DNA from: Comamonas thiooxydans
GTDB lineage: Bacteria > Pseudomonadota > Gammaproteobacteria > Burkholderiales > Burkholderiaceae_C
Assembly (NCBI RefSeq): GCF_002157685.2
Contig: NZ_AP026738.1
Span: forward strand, 4,898,001-4,962,000
Direction of reading: 5' to 3'
Length of the DNA stretch: 64,000 bases
Positions 45,167-53,355 of the stretch are shown here, piece after piece; position 1 is the first letter of the stretch, and every line of letters starts with the position of its first letter. The notes below the pieces were generated by a model. It worked only from the letters and a program-made list of their open reading frames with translations, searched no databases and was not told the DNA's origin. Made by a program: the position numbers and the translations under genes.

Positions 45167-46111
45167 ATGAAAACTGCCTCCGGCTCCATTGCTACTGCCT
45201 TGGCGCCCGCGAACCCCTGGGCGCTGGTACCTCCGCTGGGCAACCTGGATGCCTATATCTCGGCGGTCAATCGTATGCCAATGCTCACCCTTGAGGAAGA
45301 GCAGGACTACGCTCGCAAGCTCAAAGAACACAATGATCTGGACGCCGCCGGGCGTCTGGTGATGTCCCACCTGCGTCTGGTCGTCTCCATCTCGCGCCAG
45401 TACCTGGGCTATGGTCTGCCTCACGGCGACCTGATTCAGGAAGGCAATGTGGGCCTGATGAAGGCTGTCAAACGATTCGACCCCGATCAGGGCGTGCGTC
45501 TGGTCAGCTACGCCATGCACTGGATCAAGGCGGAAATCCACGAATACATTCTGAAGAACTGGCGCATGGTCAAGGTCGCCACGACCAAGGCCCAACGCAA
45601 GCTGTTCTTCAATCTGCGCTCGATGAAGCATGACCTGAAGTCCGATGCCGCCATGGCGGACGAAGAGTTGGCCCTGCGCGAGACGCTGACCTCGAACGAA
45701 ATTGACGCGGTCGCTGCCAAGCTCAACGTCAAGCGTGAGGAAGTCATCGAGATGGAGACCCGTCTGGCTGGTGGCGATGTGCTGCTGGATCCCTCTCCCA
45801 GTGATGATGGAGAACAGGCCTTCGGCCCTATCGCCTACCTGGCTGATGCCAGTCACGAGCCTACAGCCATGCTCGAATCGCGCCAGCGCGATCATCTGGC
45901 CACCGATGGCTTGGTCATGGCACTGGAGGGCCTGGATGACCGTAGCCGCCGCATCGTTGAAGAGCGCTGGCTCAAGGTCAATGACGACGGCTCTGGCGGC
46001 ATGACGCTGCATGAGCTGGCTGCCGAATACGGTGTGAGCGCCGAGCGCATTCGCCAGATTGAGGTAGCCGCCATGAAAAAGATGAAAAAAGCGCTGGCCG
46101 AGTTTGCGTAA
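45167..46111 (+). CDS. rpoH: Heat-shock RNA polymerase sigma factor (sigma32)
   Basis: 314 residues from ATG 45167 (AAAGGAAA upstream). The ATG at 45137 lies directly against CIRCE and is less likely. Region 2 with core binding (LPHGDLIQEGNVGLMKAVKRFDP, LVSYAMHWIKAEIHEYI), the RpoH box region (LKNWRMVKVATTKAQRKLFFNL), and region 4 HTH (TLHELAAEYGVSAERIRQIE). It directs transcription of chaperone and protease genes after protein-folding stress. CIRCE in front indicates added control by HrcA. A terminator follows. Confidence 0.96.
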   Translation: MKTASGSIATALAPANPWALVPPLGNLDAYISAVNRMPMLTLEEEQDYARKLKEHNDLDAAGRLVMSHLRLVVSISRQYLGYGLPHGDLIQEGNVGLMKAVKRFDPDQGVRLVSYAMHWIKAEIHEYILKNWRMVKVATTKAQRKLFFNLRSMKHDLKSDAAMADEELALRETLTSNEIDAVAAKLNVKREEVIEMETRLAGGDVLLDPSPSDDGEQAFGPIAYLADASHEPTAMLESRQRDHLATDGLVMALEGLDDRSRRIVEERWLKVNDDGSGGMTLHELAAEYGVSAERIRQIEVAAMKKMKKALAEFA

Positions 46112-46159
46112 ACGCCAACTTGCGCTCCAAGCCTTTAAAAGGCTGAAATGCTGAACCTC

Positions 46160-46190
46160 AAACCCGGATAATTTCCGGGTTTTTTATTTT
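46160..46190 (+). terminator. rpoH terminator
   Basis: Stem AACCCGGA (46161-46168) with TCCGGGTT (46174-46181), loop TAATT, followed by a long T-rich stretch through 46190. Confidence 0.9.
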
Positions 46191-46253
46191 TCGGCATTGA
46201 TGCATGTTCTCATGCACACCGATCGCCTATCAAGAATTCAAAAGAGACCTGCC

Positions 46254-47252
46254 ATGCCTATTCGCACTTCGCGCATCTTGAAGAACCTGTCCCGCCGCAG
46301 CCTGGTTGCGGCAGGAGTCGCCATGGTGGCGACAGCAATGGCTCCGGCCGTCCTGGCAGCCGACAACTGGCCCGACAAGCCCCTGCATCTGATCGTGGGC
46401 TTCCCCGCAGGCTCCTCGCCCGACCTGACAGCCCGCGCATTGGCCGAGCCATTGGAGAAGAAGCTGGGTCAGACCATCATCGTGGAAAACCGCGTGGGGG
46501 CCGGCGGCAATATCGCCGGCGAATATGTCGCCAAGGCAGATGGCTATACCTTCAGCGTGATGATCAACGGCAATATGACCATTGCCAAGATGCTCAACCC
46601 TGCCGTGCGCTATGACCCCATCAAGGACCTGCAGCCCGTGAGCCTGATCGGCGTGGCTCCGCTGGTACTGGTGGCCCCTGCATCGGCCCCACAAGGCAAG
46701 GCCTTTATGGAAGCTGCCGCCAAGGCTGGCGACAAATGGAGCTATGGCTCGCCCGGTGTCGGTACCGTGGGCCATCTGGGCATGGAACTGCTCAAGAGTC
46801 GCTCGGCCATCAAGGCCGTGCACGTGCCCTATACCGGCTATCCCCAAGTGTTCAACGGCATTCAGGGCGGCGATTTGAAGCTATCCATGCTCCCTCCGGC
46901 ACTGGCTATGGCACAGATTCAGGCTGGCAAGCTGCACGGCATTGGAGTGACCTCTGCAGCACGCAGCCCGCTGGCTCCCGGCCTTCCCAGCCTCAAGGAG
47001 CTCGGCGTCAACAACTTCGACCTGGAAATCTGGAACGCCGTGGCAGCGCCCAGGTCCATGCCCAAGGCCCATGTGGACAAGCTGGCGGCCGCCGTCAGCG
47101 AGATCGTGCGCACGTCAGAGATGCGCCAGAAGCTGTCCATGCAAGGCTGGCAAGCCGTGGGCAGTTCGCCCGAGGGCCTGAGCAACCGCATCCAGCAGGA
47201 CGTGAAGGCCCTGGGCACCATCATTCGCGAGCAGGGCATCACGGCACAATAA
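46254..47252 (+). CDS. Bug/TctC-family periplasmic solute-binding protein
   Basis: 332 residues from ATG 46254; upstream in-frame ATGs lack a ribosome site. Signal region basic then hydrophobic (RRSLVAAGVAMVATAMAPAVLAADN). Bug family: KPLHLIVGFPAGSSPDLTARAL, IIVENRVGAGGNIAG, VHVPYTGYPQVFNG, PPALAMAQIQAGKLHGIGV. The segment after the first motif (GSSPDLTARAL, with SSPD instead of GATD or GITD) separates it from the four other receptors. A stand-alone gene, fifth orphan receptor in the window. Confidence 0.9.
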   Translation: MPIRTSRILKNLSRRSLVAAGVAMVATAMAPAVLAADNWPDKPLHLIVGFPAGSSPDLTARALAEPLEKKLGQTIIVENRVGAGGNIAGEYVAKADGYTFSVMINGNMTIAKMLNPAVRYDPIKDLQPVSLIGVAPLVLVAPASAPQGKAFMEAAAKAGDKWSYGSPGVGTVGHLGMELLKSRSAIKAVHVPYTGYPQVFNGIQGGDLKLSMLPPALAMAQIQAGKLHGIGVTSAARSPLAPGLPSLKELGVNNFDLEIWNAVAAPRSMPKAHVDKLAAAVSEIVRTSEMRQKLSMQGWQAVGSSPEGLSNRIQQDVKALGTIIREQGITAQ

Positions 47253-47256
47253 AAGT

Positions 47257-47335
47257 CTCCCCCTGAGCCGCTTTGCGTCCTCCCCCAGCGGGGGACGAAG
47301 GCCTTTGCTGCGGGGCGGACCTTGCTGGCCATCTC
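47257..47335 (+). repeat. REP-like intergenic repeat candidate
   Basis: After the Bug stop comes a pattern I associate with a repeated intergenic element of Comamonadaceae: a CCCCCTGAGCCGCTTTGCG lead, a stem CCCCC-AGC-GGGGG (47282-47294) and a GGCCTTTGCTGCGGGGCGG tail. Only one copy is in this window, so its repeat nature rests on memory. Confidence 0.45.
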
Positions 47336-47505
47336 CCGGTTGGGGCAGCTCCAGTTTTCCGACGTCCCGAGCTCTGAGCACTACTCCGGGTATCGGCTGA
47401 AGCTACTGCGGCGTCCTTTATCATGCGCCCGACAGGCATGGGTTTACGCTATGCCGTCGGGCGCATTGTTGTATCTAGGGCAGCGCCACCGCTTTTGGAG
47501 CCTTC

Positions 47506-48255
47506 ATGGACGCTGGTACCTGGTTCACGCAACTCAATGCCTGGCAAGTCATGGCATTGGGCCTGTTTTTTTTCGGGGGTATTTATCTGCTGGGCGGCCT
47601 GCTCATGGGCGCTCTGACGGCATCTCTTGCCCGTGCCGGTATTGGCAGGCCGCTGGATATCCGTCCGCTCAAGCCCGACCAGTTGCACCGTGAATGGCGC
47701 CAGTCCTTTCATTCCATACTGATCTTCGGCATAGGCATGCTCGTTCCCTGGGGCTTTCTGCAACTGGGCTGGGCCCAGCTCTCGCCCACAGCCAGTGCTG
47801 GACGCATCACTGTGGAGATCTTTGCGCTGCTGATCTGGAACGATGTGCACTTCTGGATCAACCACCGCCTGCTGCACACGCGCCGCCTGGTGCGCTATCA
47901 CGGCGACCATCATCGCTCCGTGGTGACCACACCCTGGTCCACCTACAGTTTTCACCCTATCGAGGCGCTGATGCTGGGCAACATCATCTTGCTGCCCATG
48001 CTGGTGCATGACTTCTATTTCTGGTCACTGGCCTCGGTGCCGGTGCTGAGCCTGATCCTGAATCTGATCGGCCACTCCAACTACGATTTTTTCCCCTCAG
48101 TCTCAGATACCCATCCACTGGCTGCCAGCCGCCGTCACCATCTGCACCACGCGCGCCCGGCAGGCAACTATGGCTTTGCGCTGGCCTTCATGGACCAGCT
48201 CATGCGTACGCGGGTGACGGACACAGCGCTCCCCAAAGCACCCATCGCTGAATGA
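47506..48255 (+). CDS. Fatty acid hydroxylase / sterol desaturase superfamily membrane protein
   Basis: 249 residues with four or five membrane spans. All three histidine clusters of the di-iron membrane oxygenase fold are visible: DVHFWINHRLLH, RYHGDHHRSV and RRHHLHHARPAGNYG. Such enzymes hydroxylate or desaturate lipid chains at the membrane. Its stop overlaps the start of the next gene by four bases. The substrate cannot be assigned. Confidence 0.85.
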   Translation: MDAGTWFTQLNAWQVMALGLFFFGGIYLLGGLLMGALTASLARAGIGRPLDIRPLKPDQLHREWRQSFHSILIFGIGMLVPWGFLQLGWAQLSPTASAGRITVEIFALLIWNDVHFWINHRLLHTRRLVRYHGDHHRSVVTTPWSTYSFHPIEALMLGNIILLPMLVHDFYFWSLASVPVLSLILNLIGHSNYDFFPSVSDTHPLAASRRHHLHHARPAGNYGFALAFMDQLMRTRVTDTALPKAPIAE

Positions 48256-49172
48256 GCAGGCGCCGCTATCCCGTCCTGCGCCATTGGCGCGACTGGCAAT
48301 CCGTCTTCTACATGCTTCTGCTGCCGCTGCTCGTGTGGTGGCAATGGAGGCATGGCTTCAGCTTCATTCTCTACAGCATCGAGCTGTTTCTGACCTTGGG
48401 CGTAGGCGTGATTCACCACAACCACACCCATGTGCGCATGTGGTGGGGGCGCTGGACCAACCGCTTCACCGACTACTGGCTGACCCTGCTTCAAGGTCAC
48501 CCCACCTTTGTGTTCTGGCCCGCCCATGTGGCCAATCATCATCGATTTCGCCATGGGCCGCGCGATCTGGCACGCACCTACCGGCCTGAATGGGGCGGTG
48601 ATACCAATCATCTATGGGGCTATCTGCTTCACCCGGTTCAGGCGGCTTTCGTGCTGTATCCACTGTTCTTTCGCTGGCTGAACAATCTGCGCCGTCACTG
48701 GCCTGGCGCCTTTCGCTACTGCATGGGGCAATACCTGCTGTGGCTGGGCAGCTGGGGCTTTTTTCTCTGGCTGGACTGGCAGAAGGCCTTGATCTTCATC
48801 ATCGTTCCCCAGTTGCACGGCCTGCACTGGCTGCTGGCTACCAACTATCTGCAGCATGCCCATGCCGATGGAAGGCCACTGACCAGAGCACAGCGCAGTA
48901 CTCCGGGTATCGAGCTGAACTACGCACGCAACTTTGAAGGCCTGGTCAACCCCCTGCTTTTTAATATTGGCCTGCACACCGCGCACCATGAATGCCCGCA
49001 TGCCCACTGGTCCGAACTGAGCGGACTGCATGAGCGCATTTACCGCCAACGGGTCACTCCTGCATTGAACGAAGGTGGCCTGCTGCCTTATATGGGACGC
49101 GTGTTTGTATTGGGTCTGGTCTGGCCCGCGGCAAGAACCGAGCCGCAGATGCCGCCCGACGCTGTGAAGTAA
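48252..49172 (+). CDS. Membrane fatty acid desaturase
   Basis: 306 residues, about four or five membrane spans. Histidine boxes: GVIHHNHTHVRMWW, HVANHHRFRHG and HTAHHECPHAHW. This is the FA_desaturase family pattern; it is a different fold group from the preceding hydroxylase. Translationally coupled to it by ATGA and followed after 17 bases by the synthase-like gene. Probably modifies the acyl chain made or loaded by that protein. Confidence 0.87.
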   Translation: MSRRRYPVLRHWRDWQSVFYMLLLPLLVWWQWRHGFSFILYSIELFLTLGVGVIHHNHTHVRMWWGRWTNRFTDYWLTLLQGHPTFVFWPAHVANHHRFRHGPRDLARTYRPEWGGDTNHLWGYLLHPVQAAFVLYPLFFRWLNNLRRHWPGAFRYCMGQYLLWLGSWGFFLWLDWQKALIFIIVPQLHGLHWLLATNYLQHAHADGRPLTRAQRSTPGIELNYARNFEGLVNPLLFNIGLHTAHHECPHAHWSELSGLHERIYRQRVTPALNEGGLLPYMGRVFVLGLVWPAARTEPQMPPDAVK

Positions 49173-49189
49173 AAACCTGTTGAGGATCT

Positions 49190-51124
49190 ATGCCTGTCGC
49201 CTATTCCAACGTCTATCTGCAATCTGCCGGCATGTTTCTGCCTGGTGCCCCGGTGGACAATGCTGGCATGGATGCGTTTGTCGCACCGCTGAACCGCATC
49301 TCCGAGCGCATCAAGCGCCGCATCCTAGCCGAGAACGGCATTCAGACCCGCCACTACGCCATCAATGGCGAAGGCCAGACGGTATTCAGCAACGCCCGCA
49401 TGGCAGCCGGCGCTATCGAGGAGACCCTGGCCCTGGCTGGCAAGAAGCTCTCCGACATCGGCTTTCTGTCCAGCGGCTCCTCGGGGGGCGATGCGCTGAT
49501 GCCCGGCTTTGCCAGCATGATTCAGGGCGAGATGGCCGCCCCGCCCATGGAAACGCTGTCCGTGCACGGGGTCTGCGCCGCCAGTGTGGGCGCCATGCAA
49601 GCCGCTGCCATGGCCGTGGAAAGCGGTGCCCATGCGCTGGCCCTGTCGGTGGCCAGCGAAATGCCCTCGCGTCTGTTCAAGCGTTCACGCTTTGCGGCCC
49701 AGGGCTATGACACCGACTTTGACGCCCACTTCCTACGCTGGATGCTGTCCGACGGCGCGGGCGCCGTGCTGCTGGGCGGTCCCAAGGCCCTGCCCCAGGC
49801 CAACGGACTGCGCCTCAAGCTCAAGTGGACGCACCAGCGCAGCTTTGCCGGCGACTACCCCGTGTGCATGCAACTGGGCCTGACAGCCGATCGTGGCACA
49901 AGTCATCTGGACTTCCCCGCCTGGAGCGATGCCGAGGCCGCAGGCGCTCTGGCACTGCGCCAGGACATTCGTCTGCTGCCGCACCTGTTCGATGTCTGCA
50001 TTCACGAATATGCAGCCCTGGCCCACCAGGGCTGGGTGCCCGAACGCGGCATAGACCACTTTCTCTGCCACTACTCGTCGGAGCGCTTCATCCCCGTGGT
50101 CGACGAGCTGCTGGACAAGGCCCAGCTCGGCATTCCACGCGAGCGCTGGTGGAGCAATCTGGCATGGCGCGGCAACACGGGTGCGGCGTCCATCTTCATC
50201 ATGCTGTCGGAGTTTCTGCAAAAACAGGGCCAGAGCCTGAAAGCCGGCGACACCGTGCTCTGCTTCATCCCCGAATCGGGCCGCTTCACCGCAGGCTACA
50301 TGCTATGGGAAGTAGAGCTGGATACGCATGCACAGAAAACGATTGAGGCCGATTCCCCTCAAAAATCCGTGCAAACTGCGGTGCAAGCCGATGACGCGCT
50401 TCCCGATGTTTCGAGCATCGCCGCACCGCATGACCCGGCCACCGCTCCTGCGCAATTGGCGCCGCTGCTGACCGAGCTGGCCAGCATCTGGCAGGACTAC
50501 CGCAGCAATGTCTGGCGCACGCCTCTTCTCAAGCGCATGCGCACGCGCCGGCTGGAGATCACCGACTATCTGCGCTGGATGAGCCACTGGATTCCCCAGG
50601 TGCGCGAAGGCAGTCTGTGGATGCGCGAAGGTGCGGCCTCGCTGACCGGTGACTATGCCACGCTGGCCTCGCTGATCGACCTGCATGCAGGCGAGGAGCA
50701 GAACGACTTCAAGATTCTGCACAGCGATTATCTGAAGGCCGGCGGCACCGAGACCGATATCAACCGCCTGCGCCGCAACCCTGGCGGCGAAGCGCTCAAT
50801 GCCTATCTGCACAGCCTGGCTGCCACGCCCAACCCGATCGGCCTGCTGGGCGCCATCTACATCATCGAAGGCACGGGTCAGCGCATCGTTCCCAGCCTGC
50901 TGCCCCTGCTGCGCCAGAGCCTGCCGCTGCCGCCCGATGCCTTCCGCTTTCTCGAATACCACGGTGCCAACGACGAGAACCATCTGGAGCGCTGGCTGCT
51001 GGCCGTGCAGATGGCGCTGGAGCTGGACAGCGAAGGCACGGCCCAGCAGGCCATACTGCAGACCGCACGCAACACGGCTGCCATGTATCTGATGCAGTTT
51101 CAGCATGTGCTGACCGAGCAATAA
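49190..51124 (+). CDS. Beta-ketoacyl synthase III fused to heme-oxygenase-like di-iron domain
   Basis: 644 residues in two parts. Residues 1-375 are a FabH/KAS III-type thiolase fold with an intact triad: Cys129 (SVHGVCAASVG), His294 (FLCHYSSERF) and Asn329 (WRGNTGAASI). After an Ala/Pro linker (about 376-420), residues 420-640 form a helical iron-containing redox domain like the HDO/UndA-PqqC fold; candidate ligands are Glu503, Glu560 (IIEGTG), His591, Asp595 and His598 (YHGANDENHLE). The combination suggests chain extension or condensation followed by oxygen-dependent chemistry on the acyl product. No ACP, thioesterase or ligase is in the cluster. Confidence 0.8.
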   Translation: MPVAYSNVYLQSAGMFLPGAPVDNAGMDAFVAPLNRISERIKRRILAENGIQTRHYAINGEGQTVFSNARMAAGAIEETLALAGKKLSDIGFLSSGSSGGDALMPGFASMIQGEMAAPPMETLSVHGVCAASVGAMQAAAMAVESGAHALALSVASEMPSRLFKRSRFAAQGYDTDFDAHFLRWMLSDGAGAVLLGGPKALPQANGLRLKLKWTHQRSFAGDYPVCMQLGLTADRGTSHLDFPAWSDAEAAGALALRQDIRLLPHLFDVCIHEYAALAHQGWVPERGIDHFLCHYSSERFIPVVDELLDKAQLGIPRERWWSNLAWRGNTGAASIFIMLSEFLQKQGQSLKAGDTVLCFIPESGRFTAGYMLWEVELDTHAQKTIEADSPQKSVQTAVQADDALPDVSSIAAPHDPATAPAQLAPLLTELASIWQDYRSNVWRTPLLKRMRTRRLEITDYLRWMSHWIPQVREGSLWMREGAASLTGDYATLASLIDLHAGEEQNDFKILHSDYLKAGGTETDINRLRRNPGGEALNAYLHSLAATPNPIGLLGAIYIIEGTGQRIVPSLLPLLRQSLPLPPDAFRFLEYHGANDENHLERWLLAVQMALELDSEGTAQQAILQTARNTAAMYLMQFQHVLTEQ

Positions 51125-51155
51125 CCAGAAACAGCAAGAAGCACCGCGAGGAGCC

Positions 51156-52094
51156 ATGAAGAACGAATTCAACGACCATGTCTGGGACGAGCGCGACCCC
51201 AGCCCCTGGCTGGCGCTCTACCTCGACCAGAGCACCCCTCTGCCCGATGACGTCAAGGCCGCCTGGCTGCGCGACTGCAGCAGCAGCTCGCGCCAGTTCT
51301 TTCTGCCGGCCATGCGACCACTGGCGCGGCTGTCCATGATCATCATTCAGGCGCTGAAGATCTTTCTGCCCAAGCGCTGGTCGCACTCCATGCTGCTGCA
51401 CCGCCTGCTGGCCTTCGGCATGAAGAAGTTTCTCTCGCCAGAGGCCAACTGGCTCATCATGCGCCACTTTCATCTGGGCTCCCAGGTACTGGCCTTCGTC
51501 GCCGCCAATGCCCCGACCAAGGTCAGCACCGCGCCATTGATGCCCATGGAAATCGACGATGTGAAGGACGAGCTGTTTCTCAAGCACGACCTCAACCTCT
51601 TCAACTTCGTGATTCGCCTGAACAAGGCACTGCGTGAGAACGGACAGGAACTGGTACCCGTGGCCGAGCCCGACTTCTCCATGATCCGCGAGCCCGATCT
51701 CAGGCTCGAAGACATGCCTCGCGGGCGCTTCAACGTCATCGACCTGCAAAGCGCCATCGAGCTGTACACGCCCATCTACCAGTTGCTGCTGACCGACAAC
51801 GACTTCTGGCGCGCCAGCAACTCGCTGCAGCTCGACGAAACCGTTGCCATCTACTGCGCCAAGATTCTGGCTTCGCCAGAGCATCTGGTGCTGCTCAACA
51901 ACAAACACCCCATGGTGCCCTTGTCTACGCTGTATGCGGCCTACCGCCTGGTGCTGCACGGCCTCTCCACCGAGATGCTGCACTCGCTGCTGACACGCAT
52001 GGCCAATGGCGAGCACCCCATTCCCGCGCGCGAACTGGCCAAGATGCACCAGGCCGCCGAGAAGGCGATGGATCAGACCGCCGCACAAAGCTGA
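51156..52094 (+). CDS. Protein of unknown function in the desaturase cluster
   Basis: 312 residues. Begins with a charged stretch (MKNEFNDHVWDERDPSPWLA), then a strongly helical region with a possible single membrane-associated segment near residue 70 (LARLSMIIIQALKIFLP) and HxxHLGSQ-type residues (RHFHLGSQVLAF). No catalytic motif recognised and no signal peptide. RBS GAGGAG. The gene lies 31 bases after the synthase fusion and three before the next gene, so it is probably co-expressed and may be a scaffold, carrier-binding or lipid-binding partner. Confidence 0.75.
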   Translation: MKNEFNDHVWDERDPSPWLALYLDQSTPLPDDVKAAWLRDCSSSSRQFFLPAMRPLARLSMIIIQALKIFLPKRWSHSMLLHRLLAFGMKKFLSPEANWLIMRHFHLGSQVLAFVAANAPTKVSTAPLMPMEIDDVKDELFLKHDLNLFNFVIRLNKALRENGQELVPVAEPDFSMIREPDLRLEDMPRGRFNVIDLQSAIELYTPIYQLLLTDNDFWRASNSLQLDETVAIYCAKILASPEHLVLLNNKHPMVPLSTLYAAYRLVLHGLSTEMLHSLLTRMANGEHPIPARELAKMHQAAEKAMDQTAAQS

Positions 52095-52097
52095 GCC

Positions 52098-52739
52098 ATG
52101 GACCCACGAAGCAACCGCATCACAGGCGTTCGTATCGACGAGCAGACCATCTGGCTGGCACTCGCGGACGGACGTGAACTGGCCGAGCCCATCAAGCGGC
52201 ATATCCGCCTGGAAAGCGCCACACCCGAGCAAAGGCTGCACTGGGTTCTGAGCGACGAGGATCACGGTCTGAACTGGCCGGCGTTGTGGCAGCCATCTCC
52301 CGAAGGCATGGTCAGCGTCTGGGACCTGGATCAGGACAGGCTCTACAACCAGGCCATGGGCGCGCTGCTCGCCGCCCAATGGGACGTTACGCGGATATCC
52401 CCGGTCCAGCATGAGCTGGTGGCTCTATGGCGCATGGAAGCCGATATCAACAACGGTGGCTTTCTGCAGTTTCTGGGCAACTGGGGAGTGGAAAACCATC
52501 AGCTCACCCTGCAGGCTCTGCAGGCCATAGGCGCCCCTCTCACGCATCAATGTCTGCAAGACATGTTTGCGGTGCTCAGGCGCTTCGAGGAGACGTCAGA
52601 AAATGTGGACTACTCCGATCTGCCTGCACTGCTGATGGATGCCGAGCATGAGCAATTGCAGGAGCTCGAAGAAGCCTTCTGGGACTACCCGGAGCCACTG
52701 AACAAGCTGGTGGTCATGCACTACGGACCCGCCCAATGA
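52098..52739 (+). CDS. Two-domain small protein, DUF2442-like and DUF4375-like
   Basis: 213 residues. N-terminal 85 residues look like DUF2442 (IDEQTIWLALADGRELAEPI, then the LHWV end). The C-terminal part carries the DUF4375 mark (LVALWRMEADINNGGFLQFL, GNWG) up to the end. Both are found in proteins of unknown biochemical role, often near toxins and immunity genes. Start three bases after the preceding stop, next gene overlaps by four. Confidence 0.7.
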   Translation: MDPRSNRITGVRIDEQTIWLALADGRELAEPIKRHIRLESATPEQRLHWVLSDEDHGLNWPALWQPSPEGMVSVWDLDQDRLYNQAMGALLAAQWDVTRISPVQHELVALWRMEADINNGGFLQFLGNWGVENHQLTLQALQAIGAPLTHQCLQDMFAVLRRFEETSENVDYSDLPALLMDAEHEQLQELEEAFWDYPEPLNKLVVMHYGPAQ

Positions 52740-53326
52740 AATCTGAGAACAAATCCGGCAAGACCTATTCGCTGGCGTTTCGCAAGGCTCTGGTGGACGA
52801 AGCGCTGAACCGCACACCTGGCGGCGGGTTTCCGGAACTGGAAAAGCGCCACCGTCTCAAGCCCGGAACCCTGTTCGACTGGGTCGAGGAACTGGGCCCG
52901 GCACCGCCGCCCGCACCTTTTTCTGCATTGCATTTCTGGATAGGCAATACGCCGCTGGGCGAGGCGGAGTTTGGCCGTTACTTCGACTATGCAGACAGCT
53001 ACTGGGAGCTGGAAGTCGAAGATATCGAAAGCAGCAGCGAAGATGTCACGGGCTGCGGCTTCTGCCAGGATCTGGGCAGACAATTTCTGTTCGACGAAGA
53101 CCTGCTGCTGATGATCTGGCTGCCCGAGCCGGTCCCTGTCGCCACCATCGTGGGACAAAGCACTCTGGACTCCGACACATCCCTCGCGCTCATCGTGCAG
53201 GCCTGCGCGGCCCAGGGCATGCACACAGCCAACGCCATGTTTGTCTATGCCGACCCCAGCGAACCGATCACCGATCCGGACAAGCTCTACAACGGACTGA
53301 GCTACATCGGCCTTTTTGACGACTGA
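52736..53326 (+). CDS. Imm22-like immunity protein with N-terminal HTH-like extension
   Basis: 196 residues. Residues 10-52 (YSLAFRKALVDEALN ... HRLKPGTLFDWVEEL) look like the HTH found at the start of IS-type transposases. From about residue 64 the sequence is Imm22-like (LHFWIGNTPLGEAEFGRYFDY, ..GCGFCQDLGRQFLFDED). Imm22 members protect against polymorphic toxins. No toxin gene is nearby. The combination of a transposase-type HTH with an immunity domain is unusual. Confidence 0.65.
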   Translation: MKSENKSGKTYSLAFRKALVDEALNRTPGGGFPELEKRHRLKPGTLFDWVEELGPAPPPAPFSALHFWIGNTPLGEAEFGRYFDYADSYWELEVEDIESSSEDVTGCGFCQDLGRQFLFDEDLLLMIWLPEPVPVATIVGQSTLDSDTSLALIVQACAAQGMHTANAMFVYADPSEPITDPDKLYNGLSYIGLFDD

Positions 53327-53355
53327 CACAACTCAGACGCTTTTCCACCTTCTTC

